A stretch of DNA of 64,000 nucleotides from Brachionus koreanus (taxonomy: Eukaryota; Rotifera; Eurotatoria; Ploima; Brachionidae): contig PJRA01000263.1 of assembly GCA_016987375.1 (NCBI GenBank), forward strand, positions 6,184,534 to 6,248,533, written 5' to 3'. Both the position numbers and the translations under genes were made by a program. A model generated the notes under the pieces. That model was not told the DNA's origin. It saw only the letters and a program-made list of their open reading frames with translations, and ran no database searches. Numbering within the stretch: position 1 is the stretch's first letter; the number at the start of each line of letters is the position of its first letter. Below are positions 1-17,401 of this stretch, one piece after another.

Positions 1-572
1 TCTTTGAAAATTAAATTAGTTGATTTGGCTGTGTTATTTTGTTCATTGCTAATCACCTTTTTCATATCTGAATTAGGCCCTGGAAAAGAAAAATTGGTAA
101 GTGTATTATTAAATTTTATATCGGGTATCATTTTTGAATCCGAATCTTCAATTGATTCATTTGAATGCAATGATTTTAAATTTGAATTAATTTTTAAATG
201 ACGTTTTCGCAAATTTCTATGACGATGTAAATGATGATTTGCTTTTACTTTTATTGATATTTCATCGCGACTCTTGGATTCCGGGTCAAAATTTTTTATG
301 TCTGAAACCAGTTCATTTTCCTTTTTGGCCGGAGATTCAAAAATAGCTTCTTTGGGCACTTTAAGATTATTATCAAAATCGATTTCAACATGAGATTCAT
401 TTTCTTCTTCATCATTTAATATTAGCTTAAAACTTCTCTCATCCAAATCAGATTCTAGTTGGCTTGAATCTTTTTTATTTTTATTTAAGCCTCTTCGAAT
501 TGGTGTTCGATTGAGTTTTTTGCTTATAGCATGTGATGATATATCGTTTTTTGTTCTAAGATTTTCTTCCAT
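1..572 (-). CDS. N-terminal part of an unidentified gene cut by the window edge
   Basis: An open frame starts at ATG 572-570 on the minus strand and runs without a stop to base 1, giving at least 190 codons. The translation is hydrophilic and low in complexity, rich in Asn, Ser, Asp, Glu and Lys. It has a His/Arg/Lys-rich basic stretch around residues 123-136 and acidic stretches on both sides. I see no signal peptide, membrane segment or known domain, so the function is unknown; the recognisable part probably lies off the left edge. The length of open frame in such AT-rich DNA, and its richer codon content than the flanking DNA, argue that it is coding. An intron could lie within or beyond the visible part. 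Confidence 0.6.
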   Translation of the reverse strand, partial: MEENLRTKNDISSHAISKKLNRTPIRRGLNKNKKDSSQLESDLDERSFKLILNDEEENESHVEIDFDNNLKVPKEAIFESPAKKENELVSDIKNFDPESKSRDEISIKVKANHHLHRHRNLRKRHLKINSNLKSLHSNESIEDSDSKMIPDIKFNNTLTNFSFPGPNSDMKKVISNEQNNTAKSTNLIFK

Positions 573-1976
573 TTTAACTACCTTTTATAGTTAGTTGAGT
601 TGCTAAAAAATGTTAAAACCATCTAAAATTTAGCCATTTATTTATTATAGCTTATTCAAGAATATGGGATATAATAAATATAAAATATAAAACGAAAAAG
701 ATGCTTTTATTTTAATCTCTCATTTTGTAAAATAAGCGTGTTAAAACACGGCACAAATTATTTCAGATTGAACAATGAAGGAATTAATCAAATGCTAAGA
801 TTTCAGAAATTTATTAAGCAAAATCTTGAACCTTAATTTTTTTATTATAATTATAAAATAATTTAAATGTTAATAATTAATTCATAAATTTTAGCTAAAA
901 ATCAATAAATATTAATGGTAAATAATTTGATAATAGTCTTAAGTTTAAAAAAATGCTGTTGTTTAATTAAAATTAATCTAAATTATTTTTTAGTCTACAG
1001 GAATCTTAAACGAGCTTAATAGACAAAAATTTAATCCTTAATTATTGATTAAAAAAAATACACGTTAACAATGGTTATTATTAAAAATTTATTATAAAGG
1101 TGAGCTATCTTTCTAAATAATTTTCAAATTTAGAATAAGATCTGTTATTTAAAAACTTAAATAATAATAATTATTAAAGATAAAAGAAAAACATTAAACA
1201 AAAGGTTCATGACCATGACATTATGTAATTTCTCTAATACATAATTTTAAAAAGGTTTACTTTTTAGATATTCAATAAATTTCATTTTAATTCTTATTGA
1301 AATTACTTATTGAACAAAATTAATCTAATAAATTTTATGAAAATTCAAAATAGAATACCAAAAATCGATATTTTTTGTTATAGTTTAACATAATTTTTTA
1401 AGTATAAATTTTGGAAAAAAAACTAATTGATAATTTACAAAAATAATAAAATGAAGCTAAAACCAAAAATTATAAAATTATGTGCTAAGGTTTTTTTTTA
1501 TGAATAGTTTAATAACATTAAATTGAAATTTTATTTTAAAAATTATCTTTAAATAAATTATGAATAGATAAATTTAATATGACGAATATTATGAATTTCA
1601 TTTTTTTAAATAAATAGATTTAATTAGTTATTTTTTTAATACGATCTCATAATTTAAAAAAGACTATAAAATTTTAAGCGAATTTTAAAAGTAAAAATAC
1701 TGAAAAAATATTTTGCTAGCTTAATAGAATATTCAATATTTGAAATATTTATACAAATAAATTATGTGTGAATAACGTTTAGTCAATAGACAAATAAAGT
1801 ATATTTTATCTTATTTTGCCATTCAAGTTAGTTTTTATATTTTTATGTTAAATATTTTGAGACAAAATAAAATGCATTTTGTCGACTTGTAATTTACATT
1901 ACCTCTCTAAATGCATTTATATTATGAAAGATAATACCCAAAATAAAGCATTAAAAATTTCATTCTTCAATACAAA
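573..1976. other. Intergenic, AT-rich, no gene seen
   Basis: About 1.4 kb between the divergent left-edge gene and the Par-6 start. It is A/T homopolymer-rich with stops in every frame, and I see no RNA gene or repeat. It must contain both promoters, but I cannot place a core element. Confidence 0.6.
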
Positions 1977-3203
1977 ATGTCAAACTATACTCAAAATCAA
2001 CAACAAGTTTTGGAAGTTAAAAGCAAATATGATGCGGAATTTCGTCGTTTTGGCTTGGATAGGTTTAAATTTGCTAAATTTGAAGAATTTTATCACTTAG
2101 TTGAAAAATTACATGGTCTATATGGAATTCAGTTCAATATTTGCTATACAGATAAAGATGGAGATCTTTTACCGATAAACAATGACAATAATCTTGCTCG
2201 CGTTTTGCAAGTCACAATGGGTATTCTGCGCTTAATAATTTTAAGAAAAGGAGAGTGTTATCCCGAGAATGGAAATCTTTTCGTTAATGGGAATTTTCTA
2301 CAATCAAGCAACACAAACTTTATTAATTCAAATCTATCTTATCGGCCAACTAATTTCTTAAGTCAGATAAAAGAACTTTCTACAACCTTGACATCTCACA
2401 ATCATTCAAATTCATTAAAGCCGTTTGTAATATCCTATCCTGAAGACTTTAGACCAGTTTCTGCAATAATTGATGTTGATATTTTGCCAGATACATATCG
2501 CCGAGTAAGGCTTCACAAGCATAAATCGAGTAAACCGTTAGGATTTTATATTCGAGATGGACGTAGCTTGAGAGTTACGCCTCATGGTGTTGAACAAGTA
2601 CCAGGTATTTTTATTTCAAGACTGGTACCAGGGGGCCTTGCAGAGAGTACTGGTTTATTATCAGTAAATGATGAAGTTATTGAAGTGAATGGAATCGAAG
2701 TTGCTGGTAAAACCCTAGACCAAGTTACCGACATGATGGTGGCTAATAGTTCAAATTTAATAATAACTGTTAAACCTACAAATCAAAAATATAATTTGAA
2801 TCGTACCAATTACAATAGTTCTATTAAATCAGCTAGCAAAGTATCTTATATTGATAAAAACATACCAATTAAAAAAAAAAATGATTTTTATTCTAAAAAT
2901 GGATCTTTTTCATCATCATCCATGAATTCTTCAACTACATCCATAAAAAAAAACTCAAACGCTCAAAAAGACCTATCCTCAAAAACTGATCAAAGTAATT
3001 CAAATTGGCAGCTTGACCAATCTCAAATTGTTTTGGAAATGAAACCAAATCATTCGCATTTAGAAATCCAGAGAACATACAACGAATATGTAAATGATCA
3101 ATGCGAAGATGATGATGATGAAGAAATATGCTATAGTTCAGAAAATAATAAATTAAATTTAAGTGAGAATGATAATTCAGATGACAAAATTCTTACACTT
3201 TGA
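1977..3203 (+). CDS. PARD6: Par-6 cell polarity scaffold (PB1, semi-CRIB, PDZ)
   Basis: Single-exon ORF of 408 aa. Par-6 links Cdc42, aPKC and Par-3 at the apical cortex to set cell polarity. Residues about 11-92 form a PB1 domain, with the conserved VKSK and DAEFRRF stretch that binds the aPKC PB1. Residues about 152-168 match the semi-CRIB Cdc42-binding motif ([17 protein letters not shown]). Residues about 176-267 form the PDZ domain, with carboxylate-binding loop PLGFYI and the signature [18 protein letters not shown]. The start at 1977 puts the PB1 right after a short leader, as in other Par-6 proteins. The 60-residue PB1-CRIB linker and the 140-residue C-terminal tail are Ser/Asn-rich and acidic near the end (a run of Asp/Glu), making it longer than vertebrate Par-6 (about 350 aa). 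Identification is firm. Confidence 0.97.
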   Translation: MSNYTQNQQQVLEVKSKYDAEFRRFGLDRFKFAKFEEFYHLVEKLHGLYGIQFNICYTDKDGDLLPINNDNNLARVLQVTMGILRLIILRKGECYPENGNLFVNGNFLQSSNTNFINSNLSYRPTNFLSQIKELSTTLTSHNHSNSLKPFVISYPEDFRPVSAIIDVDILPDTYRRVRLHKHKSSKPLGFYIRDGRSLRVTPHGVEQVPGIFISRLVPGGLAESTGLLSVNDEVIEVNGIEVAGKTLDQVTDMMVANSSNLIITVKPTNQKYNLNRTNYNSSIKSASKVSYIDKNIPIKKKNDFYSKNGSFSSSSMNSSTTSIKKNSNAQKDLSSKTDQSNSNWQLDQSQIVLEMKPNHSHLEIQRTYNEYVNDQCEDDDDEEICYSSENNKLNLSENDNSDDKILTL

Positions 3204-3869
3204 AAATATTGTTTTTTTAATTAATTTTTAGAAGCAAAACAATTTTAAAATCATAATAATTTCATTAATTTCCTAAGAAAGAAATTTTTTCATAATATAA
3301 AAAATAATGTTAATTAATTAAGTAAAATTTTTTACAAGAAAATGTTTTAACACTTTTTTAGTACATATGGGAATTAACAACCATTAATTTATCAATTTAC
3401 TTCATATATTTTAAAAATAGATTCTGAGAATTTTTATCTTGCTACTGAAAACGCTTTCAATATTCTTTATTGATTTAAATTAAATTTTTAAATTTTAATC
3501 TGCTGCCATTTACTTTATTTTATTAAATAAAATTGGGTCCTTTATCATAAAGATTCATTTTTTCAATTATGTTTCTTAGATGATATTAAAAGCATTCACA
3601 TTATTCTTTGAAATATAGGAAATAGCAGCAGCACTCATTCTTAAAATTATAATCTACTAAAAAATTTAAATTCACAAAAAATATTTTTAATAAATTATGA
3701 GGTATATTCTATAAATTTGTTGCTACTAATTATTAAATTTTAGCTCAAATTAATTTTTTTTAACAGCTAATTTAAAAAATATGTAAAAATTAGAAATATA
3801 AAAATAAATTTTGATAAATTCTTTGCAAAAAATTTTTATATTTTTTAAATTTAGTCCAAGTTTATAAGC
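3204..3869. other. Intergenic, no gene seen
   Basis: 666 bp of AT-rich DNA between two genes on the same strand. It should hold the Par-6 3' UTR and the promoter of the next gene; no other feature is visible. Confidence 0.6.
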
Positions 3870-4888
3870 ATGAACATAATTGAAAATCAACGTGAATTAA
3901 AAGAGCCAAATTTAAGTAATACAAATACAGATGATTTTTATGCTCAAATAACTGGTTTTTTTACAATTTTGGCAAGTGGGTTTATGATTTTTGGCGGAAT
4001 TATTCCTTACATTCCTCAATATAGAGTAATTAATCGTTCCAGAAATTCTAATGGTTTTAGTACGTTAGTTTGCTTGGCTCTTTTAATTGCAAATATACTT
4101 CGCATATTGTTTTGGTTTGGTCATCCTTTTGAAATTCCTCTTTTGATTCAAAGTATTATAATGATCATATGTATGCTAGTTATGCTTGAATTATGTATAC
4201 GAGTAAAGAATGAAATGCTTCATTCGTCAAGTATGCTAGCACCACCTGAAAGAAAATTTCTCGATTTTGATATGGACTATTTTTGGAAATGGACCGATTT
4301 TAAAAGCTACATACAATTTTTAATGCTATTTACTTTATCTATTGGGTTTTTGACAAATCTTTTAGTCAATTCAGTATATTTTGTTGAAGCTTTGGGTATT
4401 TTTTAATGAAAATAACCATGATTTTATGATGATTATGAAAAATATCAATTGTATAGTGTTAATTTAAAGTTTTAGATATATCTATTTTTGAATTTGAAAT
4501 TTTAAAACATTTCATTTCTAAAAGTTTATCGTATAATCATGGGTTTTTTGATTAAAAAAAGTTAAATTTCAAAAAAAGGTTTTCTATCAGTATTCACAGA
4601 AGCAATGCTTGCAGCTCCACAGTTCTATCGTAATTACGTAAACAAGTCAACTGAGGGAATGAGGTAAATATTGAAAAAATAATCAATTTATTTTTGATCG
4701 AATTTTTCTCAAGTTTAATAATGGTTCTTATGTGGACAAGCGGCGATTTGTTTAAAACCATCTACTTCATTGCTAGAGATTCTCCATCACAATTTTGGCT
4801 GTGTGGCATGTTACAAGTTTCGCTAGATGTTGCAGTTTTATTTCAAGTTTATATGTATTCTTCGAATCAAAACAAAATTCTCAAGTAG
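3870..4888 (+). CDS. SLC66A2: PQ-loop repeat transporter (SLC66A2/PQLC1)
   Basis: Three exons: 3870-4395, 4579-4663 and 4714-4888, joining in frame to 261 aa (human family member about 271). It is a seven-helix membrane protein of the PQ-loop (MtN3-related) family, placed on endosomal/Golgi membranes in animals; its substrate is not settled. The first PQ motif lies in PYIPQY (residues 45-50) and the second in exon 2 (APQFYRN). Strongly conserved stretches include ILRILFWFGHPFE, RKFLDFD and MVLMWTSGDLFKT. The exon 2 acceptor at 4578/4579 was preferred over one 12 bases downstream because it restores GFLSVFTEAML, matching the family. Introns are 183 and 50 bp. Without splicing the reading would stop after VEALGIF and lose the second PQ loop. 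Confidence 0.95.
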
Positions 4889-5643
4889 CAAAAATTGAAA
4901 TTATTTGGTTATTTTGAGTTTTAAGTCAATTTTCCAAATAAAAAAAAAATGAAGTGAAATAAAATATAAAATTAAAAATCTCAAATTATAAAATTAAATA
5001 ATTTTGAAGTAAAATATCATTTCAATTTAAAAATAAAAAATAATCCTAACAGAATTTTAATTTGACAAACATCTAGTTTGAATTCATATTTTGTCTTTAT
5101 ATTTATTTCATTAAGATTTTAAAATAAATTCTTTCTGATAATACTAATTGCTTTGCTTATATATGATATTTTATAATTATGCATATGTCATAATTGTTAT
5201 TTGTTTCGTAAAGTTTTTTTAAAAGGTATGTTATTAATAAGTTATTAAATGAAATGATAAATTCTATATTAAATGCTTTATGTACTAATATAAATTTTTA
5301 TGATGATAAAATTTTGAGAAATATTCAAGTGTTTAAATTTTTTAAGCAGGTTTATTTAATTTTGATTTTGTTGTAATTTGTAAAAAAAAATATTGAATAA
5401 AATTTACATTATTATAAAGAAAATTTTAAATACAACTATCTAATTAAGATTTTTAAAAGTTAACTATCTTGTAATATACAAACTAATAATTTAAAATACA
5501 GTATCAAATAGACTGTCACAATTCCTCGATTTAATCGTTATAAAAAAAAAAAAAAACAAAAAAAAACAAATTTTTTATCATTTCTAATTTGTAATTGCTT
5601 ATAAAAAAATAATGCGTTATTAAAATTTGACTGTTATTAAAAT
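4889..5643. other. Intergenic between convergent genes
   Basis: 755 bp between convergent 3' ends. AT-rich with A-runs (5541-5572). It presumably holds both 3' UTRs and poly(A) signals; nothing else is seen. Confidence 0.6.
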
Positions 5644-11040
<5,397 letters not shown>

Positions 11041-11310
11041 GGTCTAGTTTTTTGGTTAGTATAACAGAATGGTTTGTGTGTTAGTCATGCAAGCAGAGGA
11101 TCGAGAGTTCAAACCCACCAACTAAGAGTGAAAAAATTCTTAAAACTATCTCTTTCATTAAAAAAAGGGAGACGAGTTTCGACTGGGTACTAATTGCGGT
11201 GATGTAGATTAACTCGATGCAGTAACCTTTGGATCAGGTCTAGACCGTTGCTCAAAAAGGTACTGGAAAGCAGATGAGCGTCTCCTAATTATCCGCTATT
11301 ATAAAAAAAA
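11041..11310 (+). mobile_element. tRNA-derived SINE (probable)
   Basis: The head (about 11041-11130) resembles a decayed tRNA. TGGTTAGTATAAC at about 11053 looks like an A box, and GAGTTCAAACCC at 11105-11116 a B box (pol III internal promoter). It is followed by a tRNA-unrelated body that is much richer in GC than its surroundings, whose ends pair: GGAGACG (11168-11174) with CGTCTCC (11279-11285). It ends in an A-rich tail near 11306. No intact cloverleaf forms, so it is not a working tRNA. A second copy in this window was not seen, so the family assignment rests on structure alone. Confidence 0.6.
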
Positions 11311-11628
11311 GACAATAATTTATTTTGCTAAAAGTACAATAAAAAAAAATATTTAAAACTTTTACAATTGATTAGAGTGATTAATTAGTATTTGATTATT
11401 TTTTAAAAAATATTCAAATTTATTTAAGTTTTAAAAACATAAATCAGATTTGTTTTACCAAGATAATAGTTGATTACATTGAATGATTCAATGAATCTCT
11501 ATTTTTCAATTAATTTAAAAAAAATAAAAATATATATACGAATAAAATTTTATTAATGAATAAATAATTTTGCTTTTCATATTAAAAAAAAAATTGTCAA
11601 ATATGAAAAAATGTATTTGTAAAATATA

Positions 11629-14600
11629 TTATTCAAATTTTAGTGGGTTTCTAGATGCCATTTTGCAATAAAAAAACTTAAATTTTTCATTTTGATTTTC
11701 GTCTATGAATATTTTATTTTCATTGCCTGAAATTTTTAGGGTTGATTTTTCTAAATTGATAGTATCAAATATCATATCTTTCAAAATTAGAAAATTATTT
11801 TCTTTTTGTCGGATCTAAAATTAATTTTTTTTTAAATATTATTATTTTTAAATTAATTTAATTTTAGTAGATTTTTACCATTATCAGAAAATAGAATATT
11901 AAAGAACTTGCAAAACCATTATCACATTTATTTTTGCAAAAATTTTTAATTATTTCATTTATTTCTTCAAAATTTGAATCATTTTTAAAAAGACTGTCGT
12001 TCACCAAACTAACATTTTTTTGATTGTTTTGCCCGGAATCGACCTTATATGCTTTGAAAACATATGATAGTTTTTTCGGTTTAATATTTATATCCGTGTT
12101 TTTAAATTTAGCTTCTTCTCTTTTTTTAAAGTCTCTTATTTTCCAGCTTTCACTAATACTGAAAATACTAAAAACAGACATCTCTTCCTAATTGATTTTT
12201 TTTAAAATTAGTTTAAAATCAATTTTAAAAAGCTTACTATTGGTTTTTCACAGCTTATTTCTATATTTCCCAAAAAGGATGAATTTTGTGAAGGAACTTT
12301 TATTCTTGTGACATTAGTTTTTATCATTTTTGTATTTTCTAGTGCCAATCTAAACTTGACTAAACGATATCTAAATAAGACAATTATTTAAATGAGTAGA
12401 TTTAAAAGAAGCGCAATATTTTGTTCACAGACAGAGTCGAAAATATTAATTTAAATGAAATGTCAAATATTTAAACTACGAGAATCATGAATCAGTTCAG
12501 TATTTGAAATATAATTTATTTAAAAACTAGAGAGATAAAATTTTACTTATTGTTTCATTTCATTTTGCACAATAGGACTTTATATGAGACACAAATAAAA
12601 ATTACTTACTCTAAAATTTTCGATTTTGAAGTTGATAAATTTGAGACAGAGCTTAAGTTAAACTCCTGGTAAGAAAACAAAAAGTTAAAATTGTTTTTAC
12701 CAGGAATTTCATTAGTCTGAATCCATATTTCAAATATTAACTTTTGTTTAGGCTTGATGATAAGATTTTGGAAAATTTCTATTATTTCATTGTCATTTTT
12801 TTCTAATCTAAATTCGAAGTTATTTTCTTAAAATAAAAATAGATTTTAAATAATTTTTGATAAAATCAAAATAGAAGTACCAATTTCCATATTTGATTTT
12901 TTAAAAAAAACGTTTGATTTGTCAGATTTTTTTATTCCAACTTTTATGTTACCGATCGGTTTATCTTCACTTAGATTTAACAGTGAAATATTGATTTTTT
13001 GAATTTGATTGCAAAAGGTCACTTCTGGTAAGTTTTCGACGTTAACCTAAAAAAAAAAGCTTCTCATTTAGGTATTAACAATTTTGATTAAAGATAAAAA
13101 CTTGTAACAATGGCATTTTCTTGATGACTTTAACTTTAAGATAGTTTTCGGCATTGTTTAATAAATTTAATTTTTTCTTTAAATGCTTATTTCGTTTTTG
13201 TTTAAATTCAAAAAATTGTTTTGCAAATAATTGTTCAATTGAGTTCGGCTCATAATTATTAGATATTTCTAATTTATATTTAATTCCGAGCACATAAAGA
13301 TTACCATCTGATTCTTTTGGCTTTATTAATAGGCTTACAATTTTTTCACTGTTACTTGGAATTAAAATTTGATCAATGCTTTTAGTCTCAGCATAATCTA
13401 AATTTTCGTCATAAACATCATCATTATTTGACAATAGTAACTTCTTGTTTTCTTCTGTTAGATTATGTTTAACAAATTTCCATAGAAGAACGCAGTCTTT
13501 TAAAATCAAGTTTATTTTTAAATTGTTAAGTATTTTAAAGCTAATTTCTATAAATTCATCACAAAAAACTGTAGGTATACTATCGTAAACGATTGAACTA
13601 TCATAAACACTCATTTGAGGCTTGAAAAATAATGGTGGTAAAGATCCAAAATTAGACATATAAATAGCTTCTTCTAATTTTTTCCACAGCTCTTTTAACT
13701 CGTTAGAATCATATAAATTTGTTTTGAAATAATTTGAACTCTCCTGAATATTGATGCATTCTATGTTGGAATGATGAAAAAAATTTTCTTTGGGATCTAA
13801 GTTTATTTTTAAAGTGGTTGAATCAACAACAGGCAATCGGATTATTGAAGCTAAACTATGATTCAATTTTATCGTATTAGTAAAATTAATAAATTTCTTT
13901 AAAATTGCATTTTCAGCTGATGAATCATTCTGTTCTTGATTTTTTTTTTCTCTTGATATTTTAGATAAACTTATCGATGAAACAGTTTTTTTTAAAAGAA
14001 TTTTTTCTAAAAATTTTAAGGCTTCATGAGTATTATTCAATATCTGATTCTGACAACTTAACGAATAATTTATTTTATCTAATACTTTAAGCCACGATTT
14101 ATTTAGGTAAGCTTGTAAAGCATTTTCATAAGTTTTAACACAATGAATTATCTTAAATTAAAAATTAATTGAAACAAAATGTTATTTTAAAGCTATTTTC
14201 GTTCTTACTTGATTATTGTTTTCAAATTTTTCGCTAGCCAACGATAACAAAAATGCATATTTTCTAAAATATGGTTGAGATTGATTCAAAAAACAATATG
14301 CGGCCTGTTCTAAGAAAAGACATCTTCTTAAATTGTTGTCATTCGGATAAAAATTTATCAGATGGTTTGCAGCTTTTGTATGATTCGAAATAGCTCTTAA
14401 TATTTCTGTTAAAAACAAAACACATCGAGTTGAATAAGAAGGATTTTTACACTCATTAATATATATCTGAAGAGCTTCTTCAATATATTGAACATTTAAA
14501 TTTTTATAAAGCGATAAATTAGAATAAGAATATTGATCAGCTGATGAACTTAAAAAGTTCGAAATCGAAGCCATTTCTAATACATTTGCAATATGATATT

Positions 14601-16287
14601 TGATGAATAGCGAGTTTTCGGATCCAGAAAAATTTGAATTCAAAATACTGGAATAATCTTTTTTGAAAGAGATATAATAATTTAATGAAAGATCATAGAA
14701 TTGGAATAAAAAGGTCAAATCACCCAACCTTTTTATATTTAAATCTTCATTTGAATGAACAAATTGGCTAGAACCAATTAATGTATTTGCAGTTTTTGAT
14801 GGACTACTAGAATCTAGCGAATTAATTGTTAAATTTGATAAGGAAATAGAAGGCGATGTTGAACTTTTTTGAGATGAACTTGTTAAGCCAAAAAATTTTT
14901 TTGAAATACTGAATCCTTTAAGAATATTTTTTTTAGATTGATATTGTTCATTTAGAACTTTAATTGTTTTTTCAGCATATGGAATTAATCCACGATTTAA
15001 GAATTCGCTAAAAAATGTTTTGATCCGATCATGATCACTTAAAGAAAGAAACATTCCATGTCTTTCTCGGTCTTTTAATAATCGTTTAATTTTGAATTCT
15101 TATTTTAAATCAAATTTTACTTTCTTCCTTTTTTTTAGTATCAACATATGATTCATTATTTATTTCATTCAATTTAAGGCCATCATCAATTGTATTCAAG
15201 TCATTTAGTCTACAATAGGGTAGCCAAGGATCAAAATCTTGAGTAATTGTGTCTATGCTTTGATTTTCTAATGATTTTGAGTTAATTTGTAAAAGATGAC
15301 AATTTGAAGATCCAAATGTATTTTTTAGTGATTCAAAAATTGAATGAGCTCTAAAACATAAGAGCTCATTATTAAAATAAAAGAATTAATTTCGAAATAT
15401 TTACTTAGATATTTCACCTTCTTGAACATCATGTAACAAAACAAAATATTTATAAACGTTGGTAAAATTATTAAAAAACCATTTATTGGAACCGATTTGA
15501 TTAGAATCGGACTGTTCTTGCAGCACTAACTTTTGAAATTGGTCAAGTGGATCTAAATGACTAGTCGAGGCTACAAATATGCCTAAAAAATACAAGTCAA
15601 TTAAAACTTTAGTTTTTTTTTTAAATCTTAAACTAAACAATAAAAGGTAACTAGTAAATTAACTAGTATTTTATGTTCTGGTAATTTTAGTTTAAGATTA
15701 AAGTAAGTAGCATTTTCTTAAGAAAAATAATACAGCCGAGAAAATTTCTTATAAATTCAAAATCTTCTTTAATACAGTATTTAATAAAGTTATCTCTCCA
15801 TTTTTCGAACCATGGCGTATAAGCTAATTAATAAAATCAAAAAATTATTTTTTAAATTTTAGTTAGAAATATTACTGTTAGTATTGATTTTGTATAAATT
15901 GTTCTCAAAGACTTTTTTTGGATATTTATCCTCTTCAACTTTACTAGATACACAAGATTGGAGAATTTTGTTTATTTCAATGGGTGAAGGATATATATGA
16001 TTTATGTCTTTTATTTCAACTTTCAAGTTTTTTAGAGTAATTTGATTGTTTGATGGATCCAAAATTTTAACTAAAATAAAAATTGAAGCATCAAAATCAA
16101 AACTTTAAATATAAATGAAATTAGTCTCACTTTCACCATTATATCTAGAGAAAGGTTGAATAAGTTCGACGAAAGTAAGATTATTTTTTCGACAGATGAC
16201 TTCTGCATCGTAACTACAACGAACAGCTATTTGTGGAAGAAATGATTCTTGAAAAAATTCCTTTTCCGACTTAAGTCTTTGACTCAT
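11629..16287 (-). CDS. TRAPPC8: TRAPP III complex subunit 8 (Trs85 homologue)
   Basis: Twelve exons read in frame: 16287-16131, 16070-15876, 15823-15734, 15582-15405, 15350-15121, 15071-14209, 14151-13102, 13046-12881, 12826-12610, 12370-12238, 12187-11879, 11814-11629; 1257 aa. TRAPPC8 belongs to the TRAPP III complex, the exchange factor acting on Rab1 in ER-Golgi traffic and autophagy. Diagnostic stretches are ELIQPFSRY (exon 1), YTPWFEKW (3), KYFVLLHDVQEGE (4), LSLSDHDRIKTFF with RGLIPYAEKTI (6), LLEQAAYCF (6) and MPLLQV (7), in the family's order and spacing. Most introns are about 45-80 bp. The exon 7 donor (CAA/GTTTTT) is weak but the join restores family length. The protein is shorter than the human one (about 1435), mainly at the C-terminus, where a further exon could have been missed. 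It sits head to head with GSKIP. Confidence 0.93.
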
Positions 16288-16567
16288 GATATTTTATAAC
16301 TTAATTTAAAATAATAATTTTAATCTACAGATATAATAGAAAAATTAATTTTATTATTAAAATTTAAAAAATTATGAAAATTTGATGAAATTTCTCATTT
16401 AATTTCATAATTAAGTTTTCTAAAAAAATAAGTACTAGTTTTAATGTCTACATCTCAATCAAAATTATTATTTCATTTTGAATAAAAAATATTCAATTAT
16501 AATAGATAATTTATAATAAAATAAGAAATTTGAATATTACAACTTTTAATCTAAAAAGAAATCTTAA
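16288..16567. promoter_or_regulatory. Shared divergent promoter region TRAPPC8/GSKIP
   Basis: 280 bp separate the two start codons on opposite strands, so both promoters must lie here or overlap. No TATA element can be told from the AT-rich background. Confidence 0.5.
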
Positions 16568-16927
16568 ATGGATCATAGAGATATCTCGCTTGAAAATGAA
16601 GCCGAAAAATATTGCAGAGAAATTAACTTTGGTGTAAAATTTATTAAAGTGTCAGATAAATTAGATAAAAACAATTCTGTTTGTTATTTGAATATTACAA
16701 CTTTAGAAAATCAAAATTGGTGCATTGAATTAAACAATCAAGGTTTCTCAATAGTTTCAAATATATTCGACAAAAAAGATGATATGTCTAGAGATTATCT
16801 ATCTAAATTTAATATATCATCAAAACAGTTTGAGACAATTGAAAGTCTAATGTTTACAATTAGTCCTCTGTATTCTCAAAAATTTAATGAAATGGTGAGC
16901 GAAAAACTTAAAAAATTACAACAATGA
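16568..16927 (+). CDS. GSKIP: GSK3-beta interaction protein (GSKIP, DUF727)
   Basis: Single-exon protein of 119 aa, against about 139 in human. GSKIP is a small cytosolic protein that binds GSK3-beta and, in vertebrates, the PKA RII subunit. The order of conserved features fits: an N-terminal helix starting at LENEAEKYCREI, then YLNITTLENQNWCIELN, which mirrors the family's Y-I-N-V-x-T-x-E core with C-x-E-L, then FDKKDD, a turn, and the closing helix with SLMFTISPLYSQKFNEMV, matching the L-x-x-x-S-P-x-Y motif that ends the fold. It lacks the longer vertebrate N-terminus. Identification rests on pattern over the whole length rather than one catalytic motif; I am fairly sure. Confidence 0.88.
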   Translation: MDHRDISLENEAEKYCREINFGVKFIKVSDKLDKNNSVCYLNITTLENQNWCIELNNQGFSIVSNIFDKKDDMSRDYLSKFNISSKQFETIESLMFTISPLYSQKFNEMVSEKLKKLQQ

Positions 16928-17401
16928 CATTTTTTTTTTGATATGACATGATATAATAAAATATTTTTATTTTGAAAAAAATCTAAAATAAATTATAAAT
17001 TGATAACTTAAAAATCTATGAAAAATTGGTTATTTAAATTCGATTTGAAACTGAGTTTAAGATTTGAAAAGTATGCAAATTTAAAAATAAACACGTGTTT
17101 AATTGAACTTTTATTATAATTTTTTTGCATTTAATTTGCATCTATTATTTTATTCAGAAATTTTTAAAGTTAAAAAAAATTGAATGCATACGATTTATTT
17201 AAAAAATTATTACTATTTTTTGATTTACAGTAAAGAAAATTTCAGTCTTAATTCTGATTCAGTTTTTTTTAAATCAGTCTTAAATTTTTTTTACTTAAAT
17301 AAATTTTTAAATTTTGTAATTTAATTTTAAAAAAGATGAGCAGCAAGATTTATAAAGTTAACCACTTTTTAGAAAATTTAATAGATATTTTATTTTGAAA
17401 G
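16928..17401. other. Intergenic, no gene seen
   Basis: 474 bp of AT-rich DNA between two genes on the same strand, with T-runs and no coding signal. Confidence 0.6.

Noticed and set aside
11041..11130. Functional tRNA gene
   Set aside because: A- and B-box-like motifs are present, but the acceptor and anticodon stems do not pair and a non-tRNA body follows, so a SINE is the better reading.
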